From assembly GCA_021432605.1 (NCBI GenBank), contig MU271143.1, forward strand, positions 443,277-507,276: a DNA stretch of 64,000 nucleotides, given 5' to 3'. Under the pieces are notes generated by a model. It did not search any database and had not been told where the DNA came from. It saw nothing but the letters and a program-made list of their open reading frames with translations. The position numbers and the translations under genes were made by a program. The stretch comes from Coniochaeta sp. PMI_546. Taxonomy: Eukaryota; Ascomycota; Sordariomycetes; Coniochaetales; Coniochaetaceae. The first letter of the stretch is position 1, and each line of letters begins with the position of its first letter. This document shows positions 46,617 to 56,527 of the stretch, in pieces.

Positions 46617-49130
46617 GGCTACGGCGGATGGTATTGCTCGGCAGGTTGCCCCAGATGCTTGCTTCAATGACACCCCTGGCTCTTACAGCATTACTACTCC
46701 TCCGAGCGCATGCGATCTGGTTGTCGGTATACGGTTGAGTGTATAGAGGGGAAGCTCTGCAGATGGACAAGGAGAGTTCTCTGGTTGCTCGAGAAGGTGC
46801 CGGATGGATCGCGAAGTTACAGCTTGATAACGAATTCGGGAAAGCAGTCAGATGAGTTTGATGAGTCCCGAAGTTTGGTCCGTTGCTGCTACGACACTTG
46901 AACAGATATACTTCCCTTGACGAAGTCGATGGATCGAAGGCCAGCTTGTGGTTTACCTCGAGGTACGTACCTTACATTGGCTTGCCTGCCCAAGCCAATT
47001 AAAGTTGCCTTCGGACACCCAAAGAGCCGGAATCCTGACTGGCGGATGGTCCGTGCTGTCAGCTGCACTGCTCCTTCTCCGGCACATTGCACCTGTTGCC
47101 GCTTGCCAGTCCGTTTCTGGCCGGCTGATTGCGAAACAAAGTCGCGACCACGAATGACGAGTAGCTTTCTCTCCCTGGCCAACCTCTGATTTCTTCCTTT
47201 CTCTCAATCGTCCTCCAAGGCCCTTTGCCATAACTGGAGACTTCATCATCATCCACGAGCGTCACCGACCCTGATTCTCATCATAGCCACTGGCCTCTGG
47301 TTCGCGGGCCTGTATAAATAATAACTCTGCATCAAGTTTTGCCAGCGCGCGGTTCTTAAATCGTTCTCGTACTTGTCTCTCTTTGTCTTCCGTGCGGTCG
47401 CACCCTATACCCAACCACTCCTTCCTTCTCATCCTCCGCCTCCTCTCACCCTCGTTCCCCTAGTCGCCCGAAGGCCATGCTGTAACGAATTCTACGACCC
47501 TCGATACGTGTGACAGATGCCATGAAGTCTGCTTCGCCCGGAATAGGAGGGATAATAAGCGCTGTGTGGGAATCAGGTCTTGAGTAAAGAAGGGTATGCA
47601 TTCAAAAACCACCCATCCCTCCCCTAAAACCACATATCAGCAGCATTCAGCGTATGTCTTATTACTCCGCTCTTCTGCCAATCGTTCGTCTGATATCTTG
47701 CGCACTTTAATTGCGAGATCGATGACTTGTGGTTGTGCAAGATGGCGGTAACGCCTCTGAGCTCGTGACTGGCAGCCCTCAGGGAGTAACACTTAAGTGC
47801 TTCCCTGTCAGGGAGAGCAGAGCGTGATGTATCGATCAGGGAGAGCAACAAGGCGAATGTGTGCGTGTGTCTTGAGAAAAAGCAACAGACCCCAGCAAGA
47901 ACACCAAAGTTGTTCTTTGATAATGGAGCAATGGTCAGCAAAAAGGACATCTGCATCATCTTGTTTGCATCAATCCAACGCCTACTGTTACCTTTAAAAT
48001 TATGCCCTGGATTTCGACCATAGAAAGCAGAGCAGGCAACAGCACAGCAGGTGTGGGCAGCGAAAAGCTGGCAATGTTTCGGGTACTTCAAGTTGTGTTG
48101 CAGAGGCGGGTCATCACTTGGCGCCGTGCTCTGCAGCTCGGACGGGAAGTCCTCCCGCTGCTCTCCTGCCCCTCCTTCCAGGGCCAGCACTGTACTTTCA
48201 GGCCACCATCGCTGAGCGCAGCTCGGCCTGGCCTCAACCGGTGTTGCAATACCGGCGGACTTGCTGGCGTATAATGAAGAAGAAGAACCTTGTTCAACCA
48301 GAACTACACTGAAGCCACTTATCCAAAGTCCAGCGCCGAACTTGACCGATCCTCATGAGCAGCATCATGGCTCATTCCCGGCAGCAACCTAGGGGGACCA
48401 ACAACAACAACTTCGGCTGGCCAGCCAGCAACAAAGACAGCCGTTCTCGTTACAATGCTTTGGCAACAGCTGTTCCTTCCTCGTCGCCAGGCCTTCACAG
48501 GTCTCCGGATAAGAGGTCACGCTCTGACACACACGCACACATACAAAGCACTTGCGCATGCTCGCCAATACCAGGCCGATGTCTGGATGTCGCTGTTGTT
48601 GCTCTCCCTTGTATACTTCAGGGGACCAGTTTTGCTGTTGTGCACACCGAATTATTGTGGAGTCCTGGTAACTGATCTGTTTCGATTTAGACTTAGGCAC
48701 TAGACCACTTTGGGCCTTAGCACCATTCTTGTTTCCGACTTTGAAGTGCTGTGGATCTGCCCACGTTTTCGCTTGAACAAATTCACGCCCCGGTTTCGCA
48801 ATAATTATTCTTCTTTCCGTTTTCACCCCACCGTTCGCCTCGACCGTTTGATCACCACCAACAACGACCGGTCATCCACAAGACGCGAATAACTTCAGCT
48901 TGTTGATTTGAATATTCCATTTGTTCAAAGATCATTGGCAAAGACTGCGGTTGTCAAAGCTTTCAGCCTGTTGTGCTTGTTCAGCTTTGTTGGGAACTTT
49001 CTCTCACTTGTATGTGCCAGTCGAAGCCGTTATCGTTATAGACCGAAAACGTTAACCTGAAAACGTCAGCTTTCTCTCACGTGATACCCCTTTCGTGTGT
49101 CGGCCTCCTGTGAAGGCTTTCACGCATAAC
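46617..49130. other. Gene-free stretch, 2.5 kb, with two promoter-like regions
   Basis: Left: sly1 promoter. Middle: a TATA box at 47313 and a C/T-rich leader (47340-47470) that leads to no gene, only ATG-CTG-TAA and then a 21-codon frame at about 47521-47586. Right: C/T-rich leader and A/T-rich stretch from about 48700 up to the PNUTS-like gene. The first unit could instead be the start of a very long 5' UTR of that gene. No other RNA recognised. Confidence 0.4.
47313..47320 (+). promoter_or_regulatory. TATA box with pyrimidine-rich leader
   Basis: TATAAATA followed 30-150 bp downstream by a strongly C/T-rich tract, the usual fungal core-promoter pattern. The transcript it would drive is unknown; the next long coding frame starts 1.8 kb downstream. 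Confidence 0.4.
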
Positions 49131-52100
49131 ATGGACCAGTCCCAGATCAATGGCTCTAATGGCTTCACCTTTGATCAAGCTGACTGGGCTCAGAATATGA
49201 ACGTTGATCAGGTTGATCCGGCGTATTATTTCGACGGAGATGGGCCTGCCACAGTTGGCCAGCAAGGATATGGCATCCCAACTCAATCTTCCACGACATA
49301 TGGTCAATCCCAAGTTCATCTTGGTGGCTATGACCAAGGATACCAGCCACAGACCCTCCATGGATTTGGCCAATATCAGGCCTTTCCGCAAGGTGCCGGC
49401 ATCCAACACAACACCTCTCTTCAAGCCAGTCATCATGTTCCAGGGACCACTCACCTGAATGGCTACCCTCGGTCGTACGACGCAGGACACAGCGTCTCTC
49501 CTGTGACCTCCCAAATTGGCTATCCTGCACCTCGTGTGTCCTCCCCATACCTTCAACAGCCGGTCGGTGGTCACGGCATGGATGGCTATAACGATCCACG
49601 CCAGTCCAGCAACGGCTATGTCCAGCAGAATACTGGGGCACAGAACCCTGCAGCGGGCCTACAGCAGAGTCAGCAGGCCCAGTTCTTCAATCATGCACAC
49701 ACTCAGCAACAAGCGATGAATATGCAACAGCCAAGGGTCCATACGCCACAGCAGCCCCCTCCGAGTCAGCTGCTGTATGCCCAGGCTCAGCAGCAACAGG
49801 CTCAGCAGCAGCAGCCCCAGCAGTCCCAGCAGCCCCAGCAGCCCCAACCCCAGCAGCAACAGCCCCAGCAGCAACAGCAACAGCCCCAGCAGCAACAGCC
49901 TCAGCAGCAACAGCCTCAACAGCTACGTGCCCCAGTCCAGCAACAGCATGTGGCTGCTCCGGTTCATCAAGGGCAGCCGATAGGGCAACAGCCGACGCCT
50001 GTACAACAGCAGCAAGCAGTCCAGTCGGCGTCTCAATCTGTTGGAACGCACCATATGCCAGCCAACACGCCTTCCACAATAGCGCAATTTGCCAACTATA
50101 ATCAGCCGCAACCTCAACCTGGCTTGTCCGTCCCGGATAGGCGTCTGAGAGCAACTCCTACTGCTGTTGCTCCCAACCCGGCCAGCTCCGAGCGGTGGAC
50201 TGGGATGCGCAATGCTTTCATCTCTGATATGCCAGAGATTCAGTCAGACAAACTGTCCAACGAAAGGTTGTTGCCAGTGTTTGCAAGGACTGAGCGACGG
50301 CGATTATTCAGCGAGCGACCGCTACTCATCCCCGCCGAGGCGATGGGCAGATATATGGATAGTCTGAAATCCATTGCGAAGGATGACCCGCAAGCCGGGG
50401 TCAAGCATCGAACCCGGCGTCTAGCCCTGGAGTATGATCTGCAACGTGTTGGTTCGCTTGACAGGGAAGCGCTCGACAGCTATGATAAGGTTCCCAAGTC
50501 AGGCCTCAGCAAGTTTCAGGCAGAGGCAAGGAAGAGGGGGTTTGAATACCCACCTCTGGCGCCCGAGGACTCGCTTTCGGAACTTGAGCTACTGGAGATG
50601 AGAACTGCAGCCATGCTTGATCTTCCAAGGGCCTGGGCGCTCGATCCTGTCTTGATACAGCAGGTGGCAGCTGATTTCGCTGAATTCTTGGTCCAGGTGG
50701 TGAAGGAATTCAGGGAAATGCCCGAGTATAAGGAGCTTATCACCGCTATCAAGGCCAGCAAAGGCAAAGGCGGGCTGTCAGCCCAGGAATCGGCACGGAG
50801 CAACAAGCTGAGAGCCGTCGTCGAGAAGGGTCGTGAGAGGGTGCGCCGCGTCGTTGCGACAGCTCTGCGGTTGGCTGACGATCGCGTCCTTGCCAGCTTG
50901 AACCCGGGCCGTATGCTTCTGCCCTTTCAGATCGTCATCAACCTGTTCAATACGGGCGATATCAACGCACCTTTGACCAAGGCACTTCTTGAATTTGCAT
51001 GCCGTCTACCTTTTCTTGACGACTCCCTGGTTGAAGGCTTCAAGTGGCACAAACTTCTGCCAAAACTTGAAGACGTCGGGGATGATGAAGTGCAGACAGC
51101 CGTGCGCAAAATCAAGGATGTCGTGAAGAGCAACGAGGGCAAACCACCAAGGTTACCGAACCTGTCAAGCGGTCCGGGTGCAAATGGTGAAGCTGCGTCG
51201 AAAACATCGTCTGCGAAGGTGAATACAGCAAAGTCCGCGAACGGTACTGCGAAGGGTACCACTGGTGCTTCGTCGTCCAAGCGGCCGCGTAAGGACGAGG
51301 ACGACGGTGAAGGACGGGTGACGAAGAAGGCCGCTACAGAGCAGCGAGCCTCTACCTCACAGACTTCCCAAAACCCATCACAACGTAGTACCACAGCACC
51401 GGCGCAAGCAAAACCAGCGTCAGCGACCATCCTTAACGCGTTGAAAGCTCGCGCTTCCACTGGTGCCTTGCCCGGAAAATCACGAGCACCCACAAAGGTA
51501 CCTTCGAAACCAGAAGCAGTGAAACCTGAGCGAGCCGATTCAGAAAATAAAACTACCGGGGCCACACAATCACAACCAACCGGCACCTCAAAACCCGAGG
51601 TGTCCAAAGCACCCATCAACAACCCTAGCAAGACTTCAGCAATCGAAGCAAGCAAGATGTCATCCAAGGCTAAGAACGAGGATACCAAGCCCGAGGCTTC
51701 TCGCTCCAGCAGTGGCTTCGCTGCCTTGATGTCCGAGATCGAGAAGCCCAAGGCCGTCAAGCGACCCTCTCCTACCCCGAACAAGACGGATGTTCCTGTT
51801 GATGAGACTGACGATGAGCGTGAGCGCCGTCTCCGTAAAGAGAAGCGCCGCCGCCTCAATCTTCGCGTGTCTTTCAAGTCCGAGCCCGAGCTCACCGCGG
51901 TTCGCATCTTTCACAAGGAGGAAGCTGAGGATGAAGAGCGTGATGATCACATGATCCGCGACGCCAACGACGACAAGGCTGAGGGCAGACTTCTCAAGGC
52001 CAGCCGTTCCAGCCAGATTGCCACGGATCGTGAGTGGGAGGAGCCGACGTTGATTGATTTCACTACCATTCCCGAGGAGCAGCGCCAGAAGACTTTTGTC

Positions 52101-53300
52101 ACTCGCGGCGGACATATCAAAGTCGAGACCGAGCAGCAGAAGATCATGGCTGAGAAGGAGATGACCGAGGTCATGGTCGTCTACACGGACGCCGCCGACA
52201 TTCCGGCTTCCGCTTCGTCGCCCCGTCCCGAGCCCGAGATCGATCTAGGCTCGTCTGGGGTCGAGGTAGCCGGTGATTCGAATATTGCTGCGCGAGCCGC
52301 TTTATTTAGGGCATCTGGCGCTCGTGGAGGCCTTGAGCAGCTCCTGAAGCGCAAGACCGCAGCTACCACTTCCATTGCCGCCATACTCGTCAACAAGGTG
52401 CAGGCGGCTGGCCCCTACCAGAACTATGACGACCCGCAAGTCCGCCGAGGAAAATATGAGCAAGTCCTGCAGGCACTCACCAGCGTCGCTGCACGCACCT
52501 ACGTCGACCCCGAGCCTCTTCATCCACAGCTCAGCAAGATTCGCCGCGATTACGCCGACCCTACCGTCCAGGCTGCCTCCACGTTCCTGGAGTCTATTGT
52601 CGCCGAGCTCGCCGGCCTGCCTGCGCCTCCCCAGGAGCCACCCAAGTGGCAGCAGGATCCTGCCCGTCGTGAAGAGTGGATTACCGGATACTATAACGAC
52701 AAGCGTGCCGAGGAGGCTGCCCGAAACGCCGTCCAGCAATCTGCTATGCTGGGTCAGAACTACAATCAGCAGCAGGCGCCTGCTCAACAGCAGAACCCCT
52801 ATGCCCAGTTCTACCAGCAGTTCCAGGCGCCCCAGGGTACCGTCCAGCAGCAGCCAACCCAGGATCCTGTGGCCGCCACCCTGGCGGCTCTGCAGTCCGC
52901 TACCGCGAACCCAGCTCAACCCGCGCAGCCCAACCCTCTCGAGGCTCTTATGGGCGCCTTCGGCAACCAGCAGCAGCAAGCTCCGGCCGTCGACCCGAAC
53001 CAGGCCCTCCAGCTCGCCATGTGGGCTGCCGCCACCGGCGCTCAGCAGCCGCAGGTGCAGCAGTACGGTGGCGCCGCGCAGACTGACTACGGTCAGGACA
53101 ACAACCAACACGATGACGGCGGCGAGGCTCGCAACCGTGAGCGTGATCGCGGCGGTCGTCGTGGTGGCAAGGATGGCGGCGCTCGTGACGAGGACCACCT
53201 CCGCGGCATCAACCGCGCGCTGATCGGCACCAAGCCGTGCACCTTTTGGGCGCGTGGCAACTGCAACCGCGGCGATAAGTGTACTTTCCGCCACGGCTAG
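49131..53300 (+). CDS. Q-rich RVxF/CCCH protein, probable PNUTS (Ppn1)-like PP1 regulator of mRNA 3'-end processing
   Basis: Single uninterrupted frame, 1389 aa, from MDQSQINGSNGFTF. Residues 1-350 are Q/P/G/N-rich with a long Q/P tract. A folded, largely helical region (about 360-690) includes GDINAPLTKALLEFACRLPF and LPKLEDVGDDEVQTAVRKI, which resembles a TFIIS N-terminal (LW) fold. After a K/S/T/P-rich linker comes R912-VSFKSEPELTAVRIFHK, a good PP1-docking RVxF plus downstream hydrophobic motif. The last 20 residues are a CCCH zinc finger (C1370, C1378, C1384, H1388). This order (LW-like, RVxF, C-terminal CCCH) is that of PNUTS/PPP1R10 and S. pombe Ppn1, which tether PP1 to the cleavage/polyadenylation factor. 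The assignment rests on architecture, not alignment. Confidence 0.72.
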   Translation: MDQSQINGSNGFTFDQADWAQNMNVDQVDPAYYFDGDGPATVGQQGYGIPTQSSTTYGQSQVHLGGYDQGYQPQTLHGFGQYQAFPQGAGIQHNTSLQASHHVPGTTHLNGYPRSYDAGHSVSPVTSQIGYPAPRVSSPYLQQPVGGHGMDGYNDPRQSSNGYVQQNTGAQNPAAGLQQSQQAQFFNHAHTQQQAMNMQQPRVHTPQQPPPSQLLYAQAQQQQAQQQQPQQSQQPQQPQPQQQQPQQQQQQPQQQQPQQQQPQQLRAPVQQQHVAAPVHQGQPIGQQPTPVQQQQAVQSASQSVGTHHMPANTPSTIAQFANYNQPQPQPGLSVPDRRLRATPTAVAPNPASSERWTGMRNAFISDMPEIQSDKLSNERLLPVFARTERRRLFSERPLLIPAEAMGRYMDSLKSIAKDDPQAGVKHRTRRLALEYDLQRVGSLDREALDSYDKVPKSGLSKFQAEARKRGFEYPPLAPEDSLSELELLEMRTAAMLDLPRAWALDPVLIQQVAADFAEFLVQVVKEFREMPEYKELITAIKASKGKGGLSAQESARSNKLRAVVEKGRERVRRVVATALRLADDRVLASLNPGRMLLPFQIVINLFNTGDINAPLTKALLEFACRLPFLDDSLVEGFKWHKLLPKLEDVGDDEVQTAVRKIKDVVKSNEGKPPRLPNLSSGPGANGEAASKTSSAKVNTAKSANGTAKGTTGASSSKRPRKDEDDGEGRVTKKAATEQRASTSQTSQNPSQRSTTAPAQAKPASATILNALKARASTGALPGKSRAPTKVPSKPEAVKPERADSENKTTGATQSQPTGTSKPEVSKAPINNPSKTSAIEASKMSSKAKNEDTKPEASRSSSGFAALMSEIEKPKAVKRPSPTPNKTDVPVDETDDERERRLRKEKRRRLNLRVSFKSEPELTAVRIFHKEEAEDEERDDHMIRDANDDKAEGRLLKASRSSQIATDREWEEPTLIDFTTIPEEQRQKTFVTRGGHIKVETEQQKIMAEKEMTEVMVVYTDAADIPASASSPRPEPEIDLGSSGVEVAGDSNIAARAALFRASGARGGLEQLLKRKTAATTSIAAILVNKVQAAGPYQNYDDPQVRRGKYEQVLQALTSVAARTYVDPEPLHPQLSKIRRDYADPTVQAASTFLESIVAELAGLPAPPQEPPKWQQDPARREEWITGYYNDKRAEEAARNAVQQSAMLGQNYNQQQAPAQQQNPYAQFYQQFQAPQGTVQQQPTQDPVAATLAALQSATANPAQPAQPNPLEALMGAFGNQQQQAPAVDPNQALQLAMWAAATGAQQPQVQQYGGAAQTDYGQDNNQHDDGGEARNRERDRGGRRGGKDGGARDEDHLRGINRALIGTKPCTFWARGNCNRGDKCTFRHG
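49783..49924 (+). repeat. CAG/CAA-rich tract coding poly-Q/P
   Basis: Interrupted CAG, CAA and CCC codons encode units such as QQQQPQQQQPQQ within the PNUTS-like protein. The mixed codons argue against active triplet expansion. Open frames on the opposite strand (Leu-rich) are by-products. Confidence 0.85.
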
Positions 53301-53919
53301 TTCTATTCTGGACTACCTTTCATCGTTGGCGTGAAGCATGGCTACGGCTGTTGTAGACTCATCGACTGGGGAGGAAGGATGGTTGTGTACAAGTATTCAG
53401 GGACAGGGCGTTAGGGAACAAGGCAATAGGCAGCAGGGGTATGGTGCTCGCCGCGCAGTACCATACGTGCTAGGAAAGTGGCCGAAGGGGTACATGAGTA
53501 TCCATCGATGTATTTATTAGTTCATGGGATGCCAGCTGTATGCCCCATGCATGTGATGAGAGCCATGAGCCCATCACCGACTAGACAGAGGAATGTTTGC
53601 TTTCACTTCTCTGTAAGGTTTTCTACGTGATGTGATAAAGTTTCCGTGCTATAATTCCTTGTATATGATTCAGTGCGTGCTTGCTCATAGGCCACTTCGC
53701 GCAAGTCACTTTTATCCTCAGGCAAAAGGGTGTTCCTAACGACCGTACTTCTACCGAAGTAAGTAGTAACATGCCACGATGGTGCACCGAATCAATCAGG
53801 ACACGCCTTGAGCCCTGACTTGCAACCCACCGCTGCTGCTTATACCAGGCTTATTATCACAACGTTCAGCCTGCCTCGGAGTTCGGATCATGCATTCGCA
53901 TCTACTATATATGCAGCCA
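53301..53919. other. Convergent 3' UTR region
   Basis: 619 bp between the PNUTS-like gene (+) and the HAD hydrolase (-). Nothing coding seen. Confidence 0.5.
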
Positions 53920-54944
53920 CTATATCTTCGCCTTTGGTTTGGCGTCTAGCTTAACAGGCACCTTCGGATGTCCTCCATCTAAATTCAACCCAGTTACTTT
54001 CTCCAGCTCCTCTACGGCCTCGTACGCCCTGCCCAGATGGACCTTGATCGTCCTAAAGCCAGCTTTCTTGCCCGCCTTCAAGTTCTCCCCAATATCATCC
54101 AAGAACAGCACATCCCCGGCCTTCACACCCTGCCCCCACCCGCCTCTCCTTCCCCTCTCCGTGTCAGCGTTCTTCCTCGCGAACTCGTCAACCTTCTCCA
54201 GCGCGAGGGCATATATCTTCGGATCCGGCTTTCTCAGCCCAACATGCGCCGAGCTGACGAAGACGTCAAACAACGACCTCACAGGATCGTCCAAGAACTC
54301 CCTCTGCGAGTAAGGGTGGTCGGGCGGGAAGATGACCGTGTTGCTCAGTGCCGCGAGGATGAAGCGCCCATCCTCCTTCAGCTTCTTGAGGGCGGGGTAC
54401 ATCCACGGATCCGGCGCCTGGGACGCAGCCATCATGTCCCAGAAGAGCCACTCGCCGTCGATCTGTGGCACTGGGGGGATCTCTTTGGGAAGGTTAGGGT
54501 TCTTTGCCTGCTGGGAGCGGTAGAAGGCCTTCCATCGGCCTTCGTCGTGCAGGTCGGCGTTGAAGCCGGCGAAGTAGGCCTTGTCCATGGGTATCTGGCC
54601 CGTCTCGAGCTTGTGCCAGAAGCCGTTCGGGGCGGTGCGCGAGATGGAGTGGTTTATCCAGCCTGGCGGGATGGAGTGGGATAATTCGTAGTTGAGGATT
54701 GATTGGAAGGGAGAGACGACCTGGTGATGTGTTAGTGAAGGTTTGATTATGATGATGTATACCTAGGCAGGTTGGTCATGAAGGACTTGGCATATGAGTG
54801 TTGAGCATGAAGCGTTCCAATGTATGAGTAGCTCAGACAGGGCATGAGAGATGAAACAGAGAGACAGCATCTTAAAGAGACGTCACTTACACAGACGCCT
54901 CCTATGTCAAAGAGCAACACTTTGGGTTGTGATGAAGTGGCCAT
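53920..54944 (-). CDS. HAD-superfamily hydrolase
   Basis: 284 aa from two exons, 54944-54891 and 54720-53920. The intron is long for this window (170 nt, GTAAGT...ACATCACCAG, branch CTAAC). Motif I is LLFDIGGVC with nucleophile D13; the +2 position is Gly rather than Asp, as in YihX-like members (DxG). Motif II is ILAALSNT, the motif III Lys is in GLRKPDPKIY, and motif IV is LFLDDIGEN. The cap region sits between motifs I and II (GWINHSISRTAPNGFWHKLE). HAD enzymes of this group are phosphatases or related hydrolases on small phosphorylated metabolites; the substrate cannot be told. An alternative in-frame ATG 18 codons upstream (MLPEEQPVEY) is possible but the shorter form fits better. Confidence 0.88.
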
Positions 54945-55396
54945 GATGTCGTTGATTGTGTCTAAGATGTATTCTACAGGTTGTTCTTCAGGAAGCATGT
55001 TGACACAGGATGTAACTTGAGGGTATCTATCTATAAAAAGGACCTATTGTCTCCTCTCTTGTTGGACGTACTACAGTGTTTGCCGGAGTCAACAGCGGGA
55101 GCCGGGATCCGCATCTTGAACCTCGGCACCCACCCATTGTATTCTTGACGTTTGGCTTACATAGTACAATCCGGGGGAATTGGATATAGTCACGTGACCG
55201 AGCAACCTCGTCGCCAACCGTTGGCCTAACTGGGTGGGCTCCGAACTGGCACACTTTTTAGGGCTGCGGGGCATTTTCGCGCCCACGATTTTAGAAATTC
55301 TGGCGAGAGCTTCCAGGTCAAACATCCCAACTCCCCATCACCACCAACAAATCTAGACGTCGTGTGCTGTGCCAGTCGCCCAGCAAATCCGTCACG
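54945..55396. promoter_or_regulatory. Divergent promoter, HAD hydrolase / rpl5
   Basis: 452 bp serving both genes. A CACGTGAC element lies at about 55191-55198, about 200 bp above the rpl5 ATG. Confidence 0.5.
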
Positions 55397-56527
55397 ATGG
55401 TAAGTTAGCCAGTCGATTTCTTGGGGCGCCGTCAATGGTGCACCTCCCGGATCCCAGTTTCTGCAATCATTCCGCACGAGAGTCAATGCAAGATGCTTCG
55501 GATGGCGGACAAAAATGTCTGAAGCGATAATTGCTGACTCGGGGTTTCTCAAAAAACGCAGGTTTCCCACAAGTTGGTGAAGAACAGCGCGTACTACAGG
55601 TGAGTACCCTCAATTACGATTGTCAGTCACTTTTCAAGCTGCTGACCAAAGTTCTCGTGAAGCCGCTTCCAGACCAAGTACAAGAGGAGGCAGTCCGGCA
55701 AGACCGACTACTATGCCCGCAAGAGGCTCATCACCCAGGCCAAGAACAAGTACAATGCGCCCAAGTACCGCCTGGTGGTCCGCTTCACCAACCGCGACAT
55801 CATCATGCAGATCGTGACCTCGGAGATTAGTGGCGACAAGGTCTTCTGCTCCGCCTACGCGCACGAGCTCAAGGCCTACGGCATCGAGCACGGTCTTACC
55901 AACTGGGCCGCTGCCTACGCTACCGGTCTGCTCATCGCCCGCCGTGTCCTCAAGAAGCTCGGACTCGACGAGGACTTCACCGGTGTCGAGGAGGCTGACG
56001 GCGAGTTCACCCTCACCGAGGCCGCCGAGACCGACGATGGCGAGCGCCGCCCCTTCAAGGCCAACCTCGACGTTGGTCTTGCCCGTACCTCGACCGGTGC
56101 CCGTGTCTTCGGTGCCATGAAGGGTGCTTCCGACGGCGGTATCCTCATCCCCCACTCCGAGAACCGCTTCCCCGGTTACGACATTGAGGGCAAGGAGCTC
56201 GACGCCGAGACCCTCAAGAAGTACATCTTCGGTGGCCACGTCGCTGAGTACATGGAGACCCTCGCCGACGACGATGAGGAGCGCTACAAGTCCCAGTTCG
56301 GCAAGTACGTCGAGGACGATATCGAGGCTGACGGTCTGGAGGATCTCTACCTCGAGGCACACAAGGCCATCCGCGAGGACCCCTTCAAGAAGGTCGAGAG
56401 CGATGCGCCCAAGAAGACCAAGGAGGAGTGGAAGGCGGAGTCCCTGAAGTACAAGACCAAGAAGCTCACTCTTGCCGAGCGCAAGGAGAAGGTCAAGGCC
56501 AGGATTGCCGAGCTTCGCGCGGAGTAA
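55397..56527 (+). CDS. rpl5: 60S ribosomal protein L5 (uL18)
   Basis: 301 aa from three exons: 55397-55399 (just the ATG), 55562-55599 and 55663-56527; introns 162 and 63 nt. Joining them gives MVSHKLVKNSAYYSRFQTKY, the universal L5 start; RRQSGKTDYYARKRL, RLVVRFTNRDIIMQI and GGILIPHSENRFPGYD are characteristic, as is the basic C-terminal helix. L5 binds 5S rRNA and, with L11, enters the large subunit as the 5S RNP. An intron directly after the start codon is common in fungal ribosomal protein genes and may aid expression. Codon choice is strongly biased to C-ending codons, as expected of a highly expressed gene. Confidence 0.98.

Noticed and set aside
50927-53294. Several long open frames opposite or out of frame with the PNUTS-like gene
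   Set aside because: Low-complexity shadows of the Q/K/S/T-rich coding sequence.
55400-55561. C/D-box snoRNA in rpl5 intron 1
   Set aside because: CTGA-like D boxes occur but there is no RTGATGA C box or terminal stem.
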